Positions 51,261 through 59,578 of a DNA stretch of 64,000 nucleotides are shown piece after piece; position 1 is the first letter of the stretch, and every line of letters begins with the position of its first letter. Under the pieces are notes generated by a model that ran no database searches, was not told the DNA's origin, and saw only the letters and a program-made list of their open reading frames with translations. The position numbers and the translations under genes were made by a program. This stretch comes from Leifsonia aquatica (GTDB lineage: Bacteria > Actinomycetota > Actinomycetes > Actinomycetales > Microbacteriaceae). The DNA lies in NCBI RefSeq assembly GCF_014190775.1, contig NZ_JACHVP010000003.1, positions 1 to 64,000 on the forward strand, in the 5' to 3' direction.

Positions 51261-52133
51261 TTGAGCATCGTCACATCACCTCGGCCCGAGTCCGGTTGGT
51301 CTGCGTTCTGGAATCGGGGTGGGTGGTGGAGGGCCGTGCTCGTTGTCGTCGTGTACGCCGTCCTGTACACGGGTGTCTCGCTGCTTCTCCAGACTGCTTT
51401 CAGCGTCCAGATCGATACAAGGAACCTGTTCGCCACACCGGGGAGCGTGTTCTTCGCTGTTGGCGCTGGTGTGCTCGTCGGCTCGATCCTTGTCGGGATC
51501 TTCGTGTCAACGGTCCGGTGGTGGCGACCACTGTTCGCGCCCCAGCCGGTCAAGGGCAGCTGGTGGATGTGGATCGCTGTCGCCCTCGTCGTCCTCCCGG
51601 CGATCCTGCGTATCTTCGGCACCGACTGGTCGGCCTACTCGGCCGGCACCGTCATCGTGACGTTCATCTTCGCGGGACTGCTCGTCGGTTTCGTCGAAGA
51701 GATGCTCACCCGCGGCATCGCGGTCAAGCTCCTGCGCGACAGCGGATACAGCGAGCGGGTCGTAGCCGTGCTCGCCGCCACGGTCTTCGCCCTGCTGCAC
51801 CTGGTCAACGCGATCGGCACCGGAATCAACGTCACCGTCCTGGCCACGGTGGCATACACATTCGGCTTCGGCATCGTGATGTATCTCGTGATGCGCGTGA
51901 CCGGGAACCTCACCTGGGCGATCCTGCTGCACGCCATCACCGACCCCACACTGGCCCTGGCCAACGGCGGCATCGACACCTCGAACGGTGGCGCCGCCAA
52001 CCCGCTCCTGACGATCGCAGGGCTCCAGAACCCGATCGTGATCATCTTCGGCCTAATCGCGATCATCTTCATCCGCGGCCGTGTCACCCAGAGAAACCAC
52101 GCCGCAGAACCGGAGACCACAACCGCTAGCTGA
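51261..52133 (+). CDS. CPBP (ABI) family intramembrane metalloprotease
   Basis: 290 residues from TTG 51261, with AAGGGA upstream. About eight membrane helices. Conserved motifs: VEEMLTRG (EExxxR type, with a spacing shift), FALLHLVN (second His motif) and LLHAITD (third). CPBP proteases resemble eukaryotic Rce1 and are linked to bacteriocin immunity or protein maturation. No bacteriocin gene is nearby. The 3' end overlaps an opposite-strand frame. Confidence 0.8.
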   Translation: MSIVTSPRPESGWSAFWNRGGWWRAVLVVVVYAVLYTGVSLLLQTAFSVQIDTRNLFATPGSVFFAVGAGVLVGSILVGIFVSTVRWWRPLFAPQPVKGSWWMWIAVALVVLPAILRIFGTDWSAYSAGTVIVTFIFAGLLVGFVEEMLTRGIAVKLLRDSGYSERVVAVLAATVFALLHLVNAIGTGINVTVLATVAYTFGFGIVMYLVMRVTGNLTWAILLHAITDPTLALANGGIDTSNGGAANPLLTIAGLQNPIVIIFGLIAIIFIRGRVTQRNHAAEPETTTAS

Positions 52134-52445
52134 CGGCGCTGTGAACCAAGTCGCCTGCTCGTTCATGATGGATGTTATCGCTGGTGTACTGTCATCAAGC
52201 GTTCCCGTCGATCTCGTAGTCGCCTGCTGAACGATGCTGGTCAGATTTCCAGGTATGAGGACCGAACCGATTCCGGCGGACGCCGCTGACAGGCTGAAGG
52301 CCAGGGCTAGTGCGCCACCCACCCGCGTGCTAGTCGGGATCCTTCGAGGAGACTTGGTCGTCGGCGCAGCGGTAGAGACTGGTGCTGTGACGGCCACCGG
52401 CTGTCCGGTGTGAGTCGTCCACGCGGACCCATCCCACCAGCGCAT
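52053..52445 (-). CDS. DUF2510-like membrane protein
   Basis: From Met at 52445 the protein begins MRWWDGSAWTTHTGQP, the core W-W-D-G-x-x-W-T-x-H of DUF2510, followed by a Pro/Thr linker and one membrane helix (GGALALAFSLSAASAGIGSV). The frame is open up to 52613, but that extension runs through a strong hairpin. The last 27 codons are antisense to the CPBP gene, which suggests a shifted or lost true end. It may be a decaying gene. Confidence 0.4.
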   Translation of the reverse strand: MRWWDGSAWTTHTGQPVAVTAPVSTAAPTTKSPRRIPTSTRVGGALALAFSLSAASAGIGSVLIPGNLTSIVQQATTRSTGTLDDSTPAITSIMNEQATWFTAPSASGCGLRFCGVVSLGDTAADEDDRD

Positions 52446-52566
52446 CTCGGAAGTGTTCACGAAAACGAGATCGGCGCCAACTGGTGCGCATAGCCACCAG
52501 CGTCGCCGTCTGTCTTCGGCGGAGGGTTTTACCGAAGTCGCCTGTGCAAGCCGCCCAAGCGTAAGC

Positions 52567-52605
52567 GAGACTGGGCAGCCGCCAATTGGCTGACTGCCCA
52601 GTCTC
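52567..52605. terminator. Twelve-base-stem hairpin
   Basis: GAGACTGGGCAG (52567-52578) pairs perfectly with CTGCCCAGTCTC (52594-52605); the loop contains the palindrome GCCAATTGGC. It lies 118 bases past the stop of the minus-strand SDR gene and is a likely terminator for it. Confidence 0.55.
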
Positions 52606-52722
52606 TCAACCACGACGAAGGGGGGGATGCCGTCGTGTTGGGACTATACCTGACGGTGGCGGCGGCGGACGGTCAGAGTGGCACCGGTCGGGCTGCCATA
52701 ACCGTCGAGACGCGGCAGCGGC

Positions 52723-53613
52723 TTAGTGCTCGAGGGGCGGGTAGTCGCCCGCCTTAAGGTCAGCGAGAAGACTTGGGTGTGTCGGCTCCCAGTCGTAGGT
52801 CTCGCGGGTCCAGGTGCTCGACGCCGGTTGGTCGAGGGCGAAGATTTGCCCGAGTGGTCCGAATGTCTCAGCGGGTACCTGCTGGACCGGCATTCCAAGC
52901 TGCTCTCCCATGATCGTGGCGATTTCGAGCATCGAGTTGCCCTCGTCACCCACAGCGTTGACCGATGTTCCAGGTTCACCCTTCTCGATCATGAGGCGGA
53001 ACAGGGTGGCGGCATCACGGCGGTGAACGGCAGGCCATCGCTGGCTGCCGTCGCCGACGTACATGGATACACCGGATCGTTGAGCCGCCTGGATGAGGAT
53101 GCCGGCGAAACCGTACGCGACGTACCGCTCATGCACTGATCGTGGCAAGCGAACGGTCGAGGTGCGCACGCCCTGGGAGGCGAGGTCCAGGATCCTGCGG
53201 GCGTTGATGCCCCGTCCACCGACCGGACCGGTGGTCGCTATCGGGTCATGCTCCGTGGCCGGGCGACCGGTCGCGAATGTCGTGCCCGACACGATCGAGA
53301 ACGGCTTGTCCGAACCGATGAGGGCGGCCCCGATGGTGTCCATCGCCAGTCCTTCCTCCGCGATGCTGCGTTCGAGGTCGGTGAAGTCATTGCTGAAAGC
53401 AAGGTGGATCACGCCGTCTGCCTCGCTCGCTGCTTGGGTGAGCACATCCAGATCCCCGAGGCCACCCCGCACCGGCGTGCCGCCCGCGGCAATGACCTTT
53501 GCTTCGGATGACTGGGAGCGGGCGAGGCCGACGACCTCGTGCCCGTGAGCGACGAGCTCCTCCGTGACGGCCTGGCCGATTCCTCCGGATGCTCCAGTGA
53601 TGAAGACGCGCAT
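52723..53613 (-). CDS. Atypical SDR / NAD-dependent epimerase-like protein
   Basis: 296 residues. N-terminal NAD(P) motif RVFITGASGGIGQAVTEEL; VIHLAFSNDF and a catalytic-region ERYVAYGFAGILIQ resemble the extended/atypical SDRs that reduce or sense small substrates. It is divergent from a TetR gene and shares a repeat-rich operator region with it, so expression is probably induced by a compound sensed by that regulator. AGGAG precedes the ATG. Confidence 0.82.
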   Translation of the reverse strand: MRVFITGASGGIGQAVTEELVAHGHEVVGLARSQSSEAKVIAAGGTPVRGGLGDLDVLTQAASEADGVIHLAFSNDFTDLERSIAEEGLAMDTIGAALIGSDKPFSIVSGTTFATGRPATEHDPIATTGPVGGRGINARRILDLASQGVRTSTVRLPRSVHERYVAYGFAGILIQAAQRSGVSMYVGDGSQRWPAVHRRDAATLFRLMIEKGEPGTSVNAVGDEGNSMLEIATIMGEQLGMPVQQVPAETFGPLGQIFALDQPASSTWTRETYDWEPTHPSLLADLKAGDYPPLEH

Positions 53614-53654
53614 TGAGTACTCCTCCTGACTGTGGTGGATATCGAGCCGGCACG

Positions 53655-53709
53655 GTGATGCGACTGATGTCCCATCACTGTATCACTGTGATGCGACACC
53701 AGTCCCATC
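53655..53709. promoter_or_regulatory. Repeat-rich operator between SDR and TetR genes
   Basis: GTGATGCGAC-N4-GTCCCATC occurs twice in the same direction (53655-53676 and 53688-53709), 33 bases or about three helical turns apart. Between them CATCAC-N9-GTGATG (53673-53693) forms a dyad. TAGCAT at 53713-53718 is a possible -10 for the TetR gene, six bases before its ATG. Confidence 0.65.
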
Positions 53710-53724
53710 GCTTAGCATAGGCTC

Positions 53725-54294
53725 ATGCCCCGCTGGGAACCCGACGCACGCGAACGTTTCGTCAGCGCCGCCCTGCAACTGTTCACAGAGCAGGGATACG
53801 ACGAGACAACCGTCGCGCAGATTGCTGACCGCGCTGGCCTCACCCGCAGCACGTTCTTCCGGCACTTCAGCGACAAGCGCGAGGTTCTCGCCGCTGGGCA
53901 GGGCACCTTGTCCGCGCTCTTTGCGGAGGGGATCGCGAGCGCGCCGCGGGACGCCAGCCCGCTCACGGCGGTCGACGCCGGGCTCGCCAATGCGGCTTCC
54001 GCCATGACCCCGTTCAACCGTGAGCTCGGACCCCGGCTGGAGGCGGTCATCGCCACCAGCACCGAATTGCAGGAGCGTGCCCTGCTCAAGAAGGTTGGAA
54101 TGGCCGCGGCGATAGCCGACGCGCTCCGCGCCCGCGGTGTCCCCGATCCGGCAGCCGACGCTGCCGCCGAGCTCGGAGTGCTCGCCTTCAAGGAGGGGTT
54201 CGCAGCCTGGGCCGCCGGCGACGGCGATGATCTCGCCGCATTGACGTCGGCGGCTCTCGACCGGCTCCGTTCCGTTCTCACGCAACTTGGATAG
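53725..54294 (+). CDS. TetR-family regulator
   Basis: 189 residues. N-terminal helix-turn-helix: RERFVSAALQLFTEQGYDET, IADRAGLTRSTFFRHFSDKR. The C-terminal ligand domain is of the actinobacterial type. No ribosome site is seen and a -10-like hexamer ends six bases before the ATG, so the message may be leaderless. It presumably represses itself and the divergent SDR gene. Confidence 0.88.
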   Translation: MPRWEPDARERFVSAALQLFTEQGYDETTVAQIADRAGLTRSTFFRHFSDKREVLAAGQGTLSALFAEGIASAPRDASPLTAVDAGLANAASAMTPFNRELGPRLEAVIATSTELQERALLKKVGMAAAIADALRARGVPDPAADAAAELGVLAFKEGFAAWAAGDGDDLAALTSAALDRLRSVLTQLG

Positions 54295-54319
54295 ACGAGC
54301 CCCGTTCTTGCGGTAGTCC

Positions 54320-54991
54320 TCAATGGGCCGCTTCGAGCCCGTCGAGGATGATGTCGATTCCGTTGAGGAATTCGGTCCGGTCGTCGTGCGCTCGAAGCTG
54401 GTCGGCCATGCGGTTGACGAAGGGGTACTCGACCGGATCGAGGCTCTGCCACCGGTCAGCGACAGTGTCGAGGAAGTCCTCGCGTTCCTGCCCGGCGGCC
54501 AGGGTGTGCGTGTTGAACGCGTTCTGTCGTCCGACGCCGACAATGTAGTCCACCAGGGTCGAGACAGCAGTGAAGAGGAAGCTGTCCGCCAGGCCGAGTT
54601 CTTCGAGGGAGCGCCCGAGCTTCTCCCAGAGTTGCACCGTCGCGGACTGCCAGGGCACCGCGAAGAGTTGCTGACCGAGCCACGGATGGGCGTCGATAGC
54701 GGTGAACACTCCGAGCGCTATGCCGTGGATGGAGGCTCGCGGTGTCGGTCCACTGGTGGGTGGCTCGAGTGCTCGCGTGAGGATGCTGTCGCTTGCAGCT
54801 GCGACGATCTCGTCCTTGTTCTGCACGTGCCATTGGATGGCGCCGTGACCTGTCTGCAGCTCGGTGGCGAGGGAGCGGAACGTGAGGCCGCCCGGACCTT
54901 TGGTGTCGAGGAGCGCGATCGCCGCGTCCACGATGCGATCACGGCTAAGCGCAGATGATCCCGACTTCGATGCGCGACGTGCCTCCGACAT
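54320..54991 (-). CDS. TetR-family regulator, class-TetR C-terminal type
   Basis: 223 residues from ATG 54991 (GGGG upstream; the longer frame is unsupported). HTH: DRIVDAAIALLDTKGPGGLT, SLATELQTGHGAIQWHVQNK. The C-terminal domain resembles TetR_C (AIDAHPWLGQQLFAVPW, FVNRMADQLRAHDDRTEF). It is divergent from the SGNH hydrolase gene with two operators between them and is convergent with the previous TetR gene. Confidence 0.87.
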   Translation of the reverse strand: MSEARRASKSGSSALSRDRIVDAAIALLDTKGPGGLTFRSLATELQTGHGAIQWHVQNKDEIVAAASDSILTRALEPPTSGPTPRASIHGIALGVFTAIDAHPWLGQQLFAVPWQSATVQLWEKLGRSLEELGLADSFLFTAVSTLVDYIVGVGRQNAFNTHTLAAGQEREDFLDTVADRWQSLDPVEYPFVNRMADQLRAHDDRTEFLNGIDIILDGLEAAH

Positions 54992-55010
54992 TCCCCTATC
55001 CTGACACGTC

Positions 55011-55044
55011 TGGTACGTCGTACCATAGCTGGTACGTTGTACCA
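55011..55044. promoter_or_regulatory. Two tandem TetR operators
   Basis: TGGTACGTCGTACCA (55011-55025) and TGGTACGTTGTACCA (55030-55044) are near-identical 15-base palindromes whose centres are 19 bases apart, between the divergent TetR and SGNH hydrolase genes. Such twin TGGTAC-N3-GTACCA boxes are typical TetR-family operators. Confidence 0.82.
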
Positions 55045-55067
55045 AAGTCGATGGAAGGGGTCGGGGA

Positions 55068-56270
55068 ATGAGAGAGCACACTGCCGAGGCGGCGACGCAG
55101 TGGCGGCCGACATGGGGCCAGGCTGTCTCTGACTTCCGTGGCGAAGACGACGAGCCAGGGTTCGCAGACGTCACCGTCCGAATGGTTGTTCCCGCGAGCC
55201 TGGGAGGCAGCTTGGTCCGGGTCGAGTTGAGCAACAGGTTCGGTGTCTGCCCGGTTCGGATCGGACGGGCCGCGATCGGCGTCGGCGGGCGGTTCGTCGA
55301 GCTGGCCTTTGACGGGCAACGGTCGCTCGAGATTCCGGTGGGTGAGTCACGCTGGTGCGACCCGGCCGAGTTGGCGGTCCAGCACGGTGACGAGATCAGC
55401 ATCGACGTCTATCTGCCGGAGTCGACCCCATACGCAACCGCGGGAGGATTTCACTTCGCCCGATCACGTGCCGGCGACTTCGTCGGAGTCCAGCCCTTCC
55501 CACTGGAAGGGACCGCGGTGACACCCATCGACGAGGCTCGCGAGTTTCCTGCACCGAACACCGGCACCAGCGCACAGCCCGACGGAAGTGGCTGGTCACT
55601 TCCGGCGGGAGGACCCTTCCTACGCACGATCGAGGTCGCAGGAACGGCGCGGGCTGTAGTCGTGGCGCTCGGCGGATCGAGCACGGCAATGGGATGGCCG
55701 CAATACGCCGCAGCCGTCCTTCCGGCTGACGCCCGGATCGCCGTCGTGAACAGAGGCATCTCTGGCAATCGCATCCGCCTCAACGCACCGCAACAGTCTC
55801 CATCCTGGGGGCTGTCCGGCTTAGCCAGGTTCGACGACGACGTACTGGACACCTCCGGTGTCACCCACGTCGTGATCGCGTACAACAGCAACGACTGGGG
55901 CCTCCCCGGCCGTGTCACCCCCTGGGACGAGATGCCCACGATCGAGGAACTGATCGACGGCTACGAGCGACTCGTCGAGAGGGCCAAGGAGGCTGGTCTC
56001 AGCGTGATCCTCGCCACCGTCACGCCACTTGCCTCTGAGCTCTTTGCCGACCCTGACCGTGAGCGGATGCGCTCGGCGCTGAACAACTGGATTCGTGGTT
56101 CGCGCCTCGACTACGTCGACTTCGACGCAGCGATACGCTCCCGGACCGATCCGTCCCGCCTCGACGGCGATTACGCGGCCCCGGACGACACGCACCCCAA
56201 CATCAATGGCGAGAAGCGTCTCGCGAAACTCGTCGCGGACTCGGTCGCATCACTCTGGTCAGAGCAGTGA
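55068..56270 (+). CDS. SGNH/GDSL hydrolase-like protein
   Basis: 400 residues. An N-terminal beta-rich domain of about 190 residues precedes an SGNH hydrolase domain: block I VVALGGSSTAMGWP (GSS instead of GDS, Ser kept), block II GISGNRI, block III AYNSNDWG and block V DDTHPN with the Asp-x-x-His pair. No signal peptide, so a cytosolic esterase is likely. The divergent TetR regulator with twin operators suggests induction by its substrate. AAGGGG precedes the ATG. Confidence 0.8.
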   Translation: MREHTAEAATQWRPTWGQAVSDFRGEDDEPGFADVTVRMVVPASLGGSLVRVELSNRFGVCPVRIGRAAIGVGGRFVELAFDGQRSLEIPVGESRWCDPAELAVQHGDEISIDVYLPESTPYATAGGFHFARSRAGDFVGVQPFPLEGTAVTPIDEAREFPAPNTGTSAQPDGSGWSLPAGGPFLRTIEVAGTARAVVVALGGSSTAMGWPQYAAAVLPADARIAVVNRGISGNRIRLNAPQQSPSWGLSGLARFDDDVLDTSGVTHVVIAYNSNDWGLPGRVTPWDEMPTIEELIDGYERLVERAKEAGLSVILATVTPLASELFADPDRERMRSALNNWIRGSRLDYVDFDAAIRSRTDPSRLDGDYAAPDDTHPNINGEKRLAKLVADSVASLWSEQ

Positions 56271-56760
56271 TGCGGCGGAGATACTGGCGCGAAATCGGTG
56301 CTGAGACGCAGCACGCGCGAGGGCCTGTAGCGAGTGCTTTGGCTGGCTTCTCAGTCGCAGGGTTACCGCAGTAAAGCTGACATGGGCAGAAGTGTCGATT
56401 CGCTAGGGTCGTCATGCGCTCCATCGCGACGAGGTGCAACCGTCCGAATTCCCGGGCGGTAGGTGTCGATGACCGGCGCGTCGGCCGCCCCGCTGACTCG
56501 CCGCCATCACGCTATCGTCTTGTCCTGCGGAACGCCTATTTAGGGCGACGGCCGAGCGGTTAGGACTCGGCCGTCGCAACCGGGAATGCAGTACCGTCGT
56601 CCGCCCCAGCGGTCCGACCTGCCATCCGGTATGGAATGACGGTACCTTCGAGGAAACAGCGCCCTCAACCGATTGCCCGTCACCTCATCCGGTGGTAGCT
56701 GAAGTGTCAGCCAGGCCCACCGTCTCCCACCCGATACGGTAGGCGCGGAGGTGCTGAATC
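56271..56760. other. Non-coding stretch with a long perfect hairpin
   Basis: GCGACGGCCGAG (56545-56556) and CTCGGCCGTCGC (56566-56577) form a 12-base perfect stem with loop CGGTTAGGA. The loop resembles a tRNA D-loop, but no tRNA can be built around it. It may be a terminator. No gene is supported on either strand; GGAGG near 56745 belongs to the next gene. Confidence 0.45.
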
Positions 56761-57084
56761 GTGGGATATCTGGTGTATGACGGGACATCACGCATCCAAC
56801 TCGAAGACCGGGTGCTGGCGCATGTCGAGATGGTTATCATCCTAAAGTTTCGCCGTCGCGAAGGATTCGCGATGCGATGGCGGGATAGCTCCGCATCTGG
56901 AGACGGGCGAAGTGTGATCTGGCTGGATCCATCGATGCCGTTGCGCCTTCACTATGAGGGTTCGAGGCCGATCGCGATCAACAAGGAGTGGCTTGAAGCT
57001 CTAGCCTCCGCGGCCGCAACTACCAGTGGATTGGAACTTGTCGATGAGGAAGGTGAGGCTATCACCGGCACCCTCGTCTCGTAG
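56761..57084 (+). CDS. Small orphan-family protein ('GYLVYDGTSRI' family), copy 1
   Basis: 107 residues from GTG 56761. It starts GYLVYDGTSRIQLEDR, with LAHVEMVIILKFRRREGF, MRWRD and VIWLDPSMPLRLHYEGS, and ends with an acidic tail. The family is small, probably beta-rich, and common in Microbacteriaceae; automatic annotation often calls it ATP-dependent DNA ligase or a DUF, without any ligase motif. A full paralogue lies at 60335-60658 and a broken one at 62205-62444. Function unknown. Confidence 0.8.
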   Translation: MGYLVYDGTSRIQLEDRVLAHVEMVIILKFRRREGFAMRWRDSSASGDGRSVIWLDPSMPLRLHYEGSRPIAINKEWLEALASAAATTSGLELVDEEGEAITGTLVS

Positions 57085-57144
57085 GCTGCCAAGGATGAAG
57101 CCCCTAGGCTGGCTTTGGGTTGTGGCGCACGCCTTCACCCAATC

Positions 57145-57190
57145 GGGCCCCGGCTCCTCCCCTCCCCCTATGGCCCGGGAGCCGGGGCCC
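57145..57190 (+). terminator. Strong GC-rich hairpin
   Basis: GGGCCCCGGCTCC (57145-57157) pairs perfectly with GGAGCCGGGGCCC (57178-57190), followed by AATTCTTTC. It is a 13-base stem about 60 bases after the small orphan-family gene, whose terminator it likely is. Confidence 0.7.
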
Positions 57191-57308
57191 AATTCTTTCG
57201 TGGCAAACTAACGCCCACTGCACACCTTCGCCCCTCCGCCAACCCCTACCACTGCACGTGTTCCGGCGTGAGGGTGGTTCGACACGATGAGTTGGAGGGA
57301 AGCCGACC

Positions 57309-57455
57309 ATGTTTTCAAAAGCAAAAGACCCGGTGCAGCACTCGGAAAGTTACATGTTCGGGCAGCGCAAGATCGAGGTGAAATGCACCTGTCCCATTGG
57401 GCACGATCATTCGCACGAAGAATGGCTGCAGAAATTTGCGGCCCTCGCCCTGTAG
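57309..57455 (+). CDS. 48-residue Cys/His-containing small protein
   Basis: ATG 57309 is preceded by GGAGGGA at a good distance. The frame runs 48 codons to TAG 57453-57455 and reads MFSKAKDPVQHSESYMFG, QRKIEVKCTCPIGHDHSHEE, WLQKFAALAL. The CTCPIGHDHSH cluster could bind a metal ion. No family recognised. It is shorter than most gene callers keep and lies just upstream of another small gene on the same strand. Confidence 0.6.
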   Translation: MFSKAKDPVQHSESYMFGQRKIEVKCTCPIGHDHSHEEWLQKFAALAL

Positions 57456-57487
57456 GTGTCCTAGGTACACGCGACAGAGCTGTTGAA

Positions 57488-57727
57488 ATGGATTCGCAGA
57501 GCGTCCACGTCCTATGGAAGTACGAGGGCGACATGCAGATCAGTTTCGGTGTCTACTTGAGTGTCCCTCAGGCTATGGTCCGATGGGAAACGATACGGAG
57601 ATCGGGCGCTTTCATCGCGGCAGACGGTGAGATTGCCACGTTCGTGGATGCAGACTTCGAAGCCGGGAACTGGTTTGTAGAGTCGTATCAACCAGGGTTG
57701 GAGCCCCGCGAGACGCCTCTCGGGTAG
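57488..57727 (+). CDS. Small hypothetical protein
   Basis: 79 residues from ATG 57488 (MDSQSVHVLWKYEGDMQISF). The frame is open further upstream, but that part overlaps the 48-residue gene and has shadow composition. The protein reads as a small alpha/beta domain with Trp and Tyr residues well spread. No ribosome site is evident, so it may be translated from the upstream small gene 33 bases away. Function unknown. Confidence 0.5.
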   Translation: MDSQSVHVLWKYEGDMQISFGVYLSVPQAMVRWETIRRSGAFIAADGEIATFVDADFEAGNWFVESYQPGLEPRETPLG

Positions 57728-57890
57728 CCGGCTCGTCCGACCGCTCCTAACGATGACGCGGTGTCGGCGTCGTAATATCGCAGATGGCTGGCTCTGCGTG
57801 GTGGCAGCCCGGGACCCCGGCGTCCGCTACCAGCATTCATCCCTCCTTCACACCCCTGCTCCCAGGCCTCTCCCGGCGTAGGGTGCCTTC

Positions 57891-58352
57891 ATGGCCAGGA
57901 ATCGCCCGCTCCAGCGGTCGCCGCGCATCGTCGCCGTCGCCGTCGGATCGTGTGTAGCGGTGGCGGCGTTGTCGGGTTGTTCGAGCAGTGTCTCCGATCT
58001 GCGGCAGTCGGCGACCGACGCGCGGTCGGCCGTCAGTTCTGCCGCGCTGGCAATGTCCCAGCAGGCGCGCGACCGGACATTCCTTCCGACGACGCAGACC
58101 GCTCTCAGTGACGCCATGACGCAGCTTGGTTCTGCGGAGGAATCCGCCGGTGCGGTGCAGCCGAGCGGAGGGGAAGAAGTCGCCGAGCAGCAGCGGACGC
58201 TCGCGGCGATCCGCCGTGCGACCGACGCCGTTCTGGCCGCGCAGCGGACGGTGGCGACGGATGCGGCCTCCGGGGTTCCCGCGTTGCGCGTCTCGACGAA
58301 ACAGCTCACCGCGCTCGCCGATCGTCTCCTGAAGGCGGAGGGGAGCGGATGA
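57891..58352 (+). CDS. Small lipoprotein, helical
   Basis: 153 residues. Lipobox ALSGC (Cys30). The rest is Ala/Gln-rich and almost certainly alpha-helical (QSATDARSAVSSAALAMSQQ, EQQRTLAAIRRATDAVLAAQ). It overlaps the start of the transporter gene by four bases (ATGA), so it may be an envelope partner of that transporter. No defined family recognised. Confidence 0.7.
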   Translation: MARNRPLQRSPRIVAVAVGSCVAVAALSGCSSSVSDLRQSATDARSAVSSAALAMSQQARDRTFLPTTQTALSDAMTQLGSAEESAGAVQPSGGEEVAEQQRTLAAIRRATDAVLAAQRTVATDAASGVPALRVSTKQLTALADRLLKAEGSG

Positions 58353-59578
58353 AGCGCCTTCTCGGGGTGATGCTCGGCGTCCTGACCGCCATCGGCGGGT
58401 TCCTCGATATCGGAGACCTCGTCACTAACGCCGTCGTCGGCTCGCGGTTCGGGATGTCGCTGGCCTGGGTGGTGGTCGTCGGCGTCGTCGGCATCTGCCT
58501 CTTCGCCCAGATGTCCGGCAGGGTCGCCGCCGTCAGCGGACGCGCGACCTTCGAGATCATCCGTGAACGACTCGGGCCCCGGACGGGGCTCGCGAACCTC
58601 ACCGCGTCGTTCCTGATCAATCTGCTCACCCTGACCGCCGAGGTCGGAGGCATCGCGCTCGCGTTGCAGCTGGCGAGCAGCATCGAACCGACGCTCTGGA
58701 TCCCGGTCGCGGCGTTCGCGGTCTGGCTGGTGGTGTGGCGGGCGAAGTTCTCTCTGCTCGAGAACGTGACCGGGCTCCTCGGGCTCACACTGATCGTCTT
58801 CGCCGTCGCGGTGTTCCTGCTGCATCCGAACTGGGCCGACCTCGTCGGGCAAGCCATCGCCCCGCAGGTCCCGTCGAGTGAGCACGGCGCCACCTACTGG
58901 TATTACGCGATCGCACTCTTCGGTGCGGCGATGACGCCGTATGAGGTGTTCTTCTTCTCATCGGGCGCGGTTGAGGAGAAATGGAAGAAGAAGGACATCG
59001 CACAGTCGCGCATCAACGTGATGGTCGGCTTCCCTCTCGGCGGGGTGCTCTCGCTCGCGATCGCGGCCTGTGCGACCATCGTCCTCCTCCCGCGCGGGAT
59101 CGACGTGACCTCGCTCGCCCAGGTGGCGCTTCCCGTCGCTGAGGCGGGAGGCAAGCTCGCCCTGGCCTTCGTGATCGTGGGGATGGTCGCGGCGACGTTC
59201 GGGGCCGCGCTGGAGACCACCCTTTCCAGCGGGTACACCCTCGCTCAGTTCTTCGGCTGGTCGTGGGGCAAATTCCGTCGGCCCGCGCAAGCGGCCCGCT
59301 TCCACATCACGATGATCGTCGCGCTGCTGATCGGAGTCGGGGTGCTCGCTACGGGGGTCGATCCCGTAGCGGTCACCGAGTTCTCCGTGGTGTTCTCGGC
59401 CATCGCCCTGCCGCTGACCTACCTGCCGATCCTGATCGTGGCCAACGACAAGCAGTACATGGGTGAGGCGGTCAACGGGAGGGTGACGAACGCGTTCGCG
59501 ATGGTCTACCTGGCGATCATCCTGATCGCGTCGATCGCCGCGATCCCGCTGATGATCGTGACGGGGATGGGAGCATGA
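58349..59578 (+). CDS. NRAMP-family-like metal transporter
   Basis: 409 residues, eleven membrane helices of the LeuT-like NRAMP fold. The helix-1 metal motif, DPGN in classical Mn/Fe transporters, reads GFLDIGDLVTN: the first Asp is kept but Pro-Gly-Asn is not. The helix-6 region reads FGAAMTPYEVFFFSS, keeping the Met but without the usual MPHN. Such changes are known in NRAMP-related magnesium transporters and other divergent members, so the ion is uncertain. It is followed by two PRC-barrel-type genes in overlapping frames. Confidence 0.8.
   Translation: MKRLLGVMLGVLTAIGGFLDIGDLVTNAVVGSRFGMSLAWVVVVGVVGICLFAQMSGRVAAVSGRATFEIIRERLGPRTGLANLTASFLINLLTLTAEVGGIALALQLASSIEPTLWIPVAAFAVWLVVWRAKFSLLENVTGLLGLTLIVFAVAVFLLHPNWADLVGQAIAPQVPSSEHGATYWYYAIALFGAAMTPYEVFFFSSGAVEEKWKKKDIAQSRINVMVGFPLGGVLSLAIAACATIVLLPRGIDVTSLAQVALPVAEAGGKLALAFVIVGMVAATFGAALETTLSSGYTLAQFFGWSWGKFRRPAQAARFHITMIVALLIGVGVLATGVDPVAVTEFSVVFSAIALPLTYLPILIVANDKQYMGEAVNGRVTNAFAMVYLAIILIASIAAIPLMIVTGMGA

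Noticed and set aside
56541-56610. tRNA-Glu-like D-arm (GCCGAGCGGTTAGGAC)
   Set aside because: No anticodon arm, T-arm or acceptor stem can be built around it.
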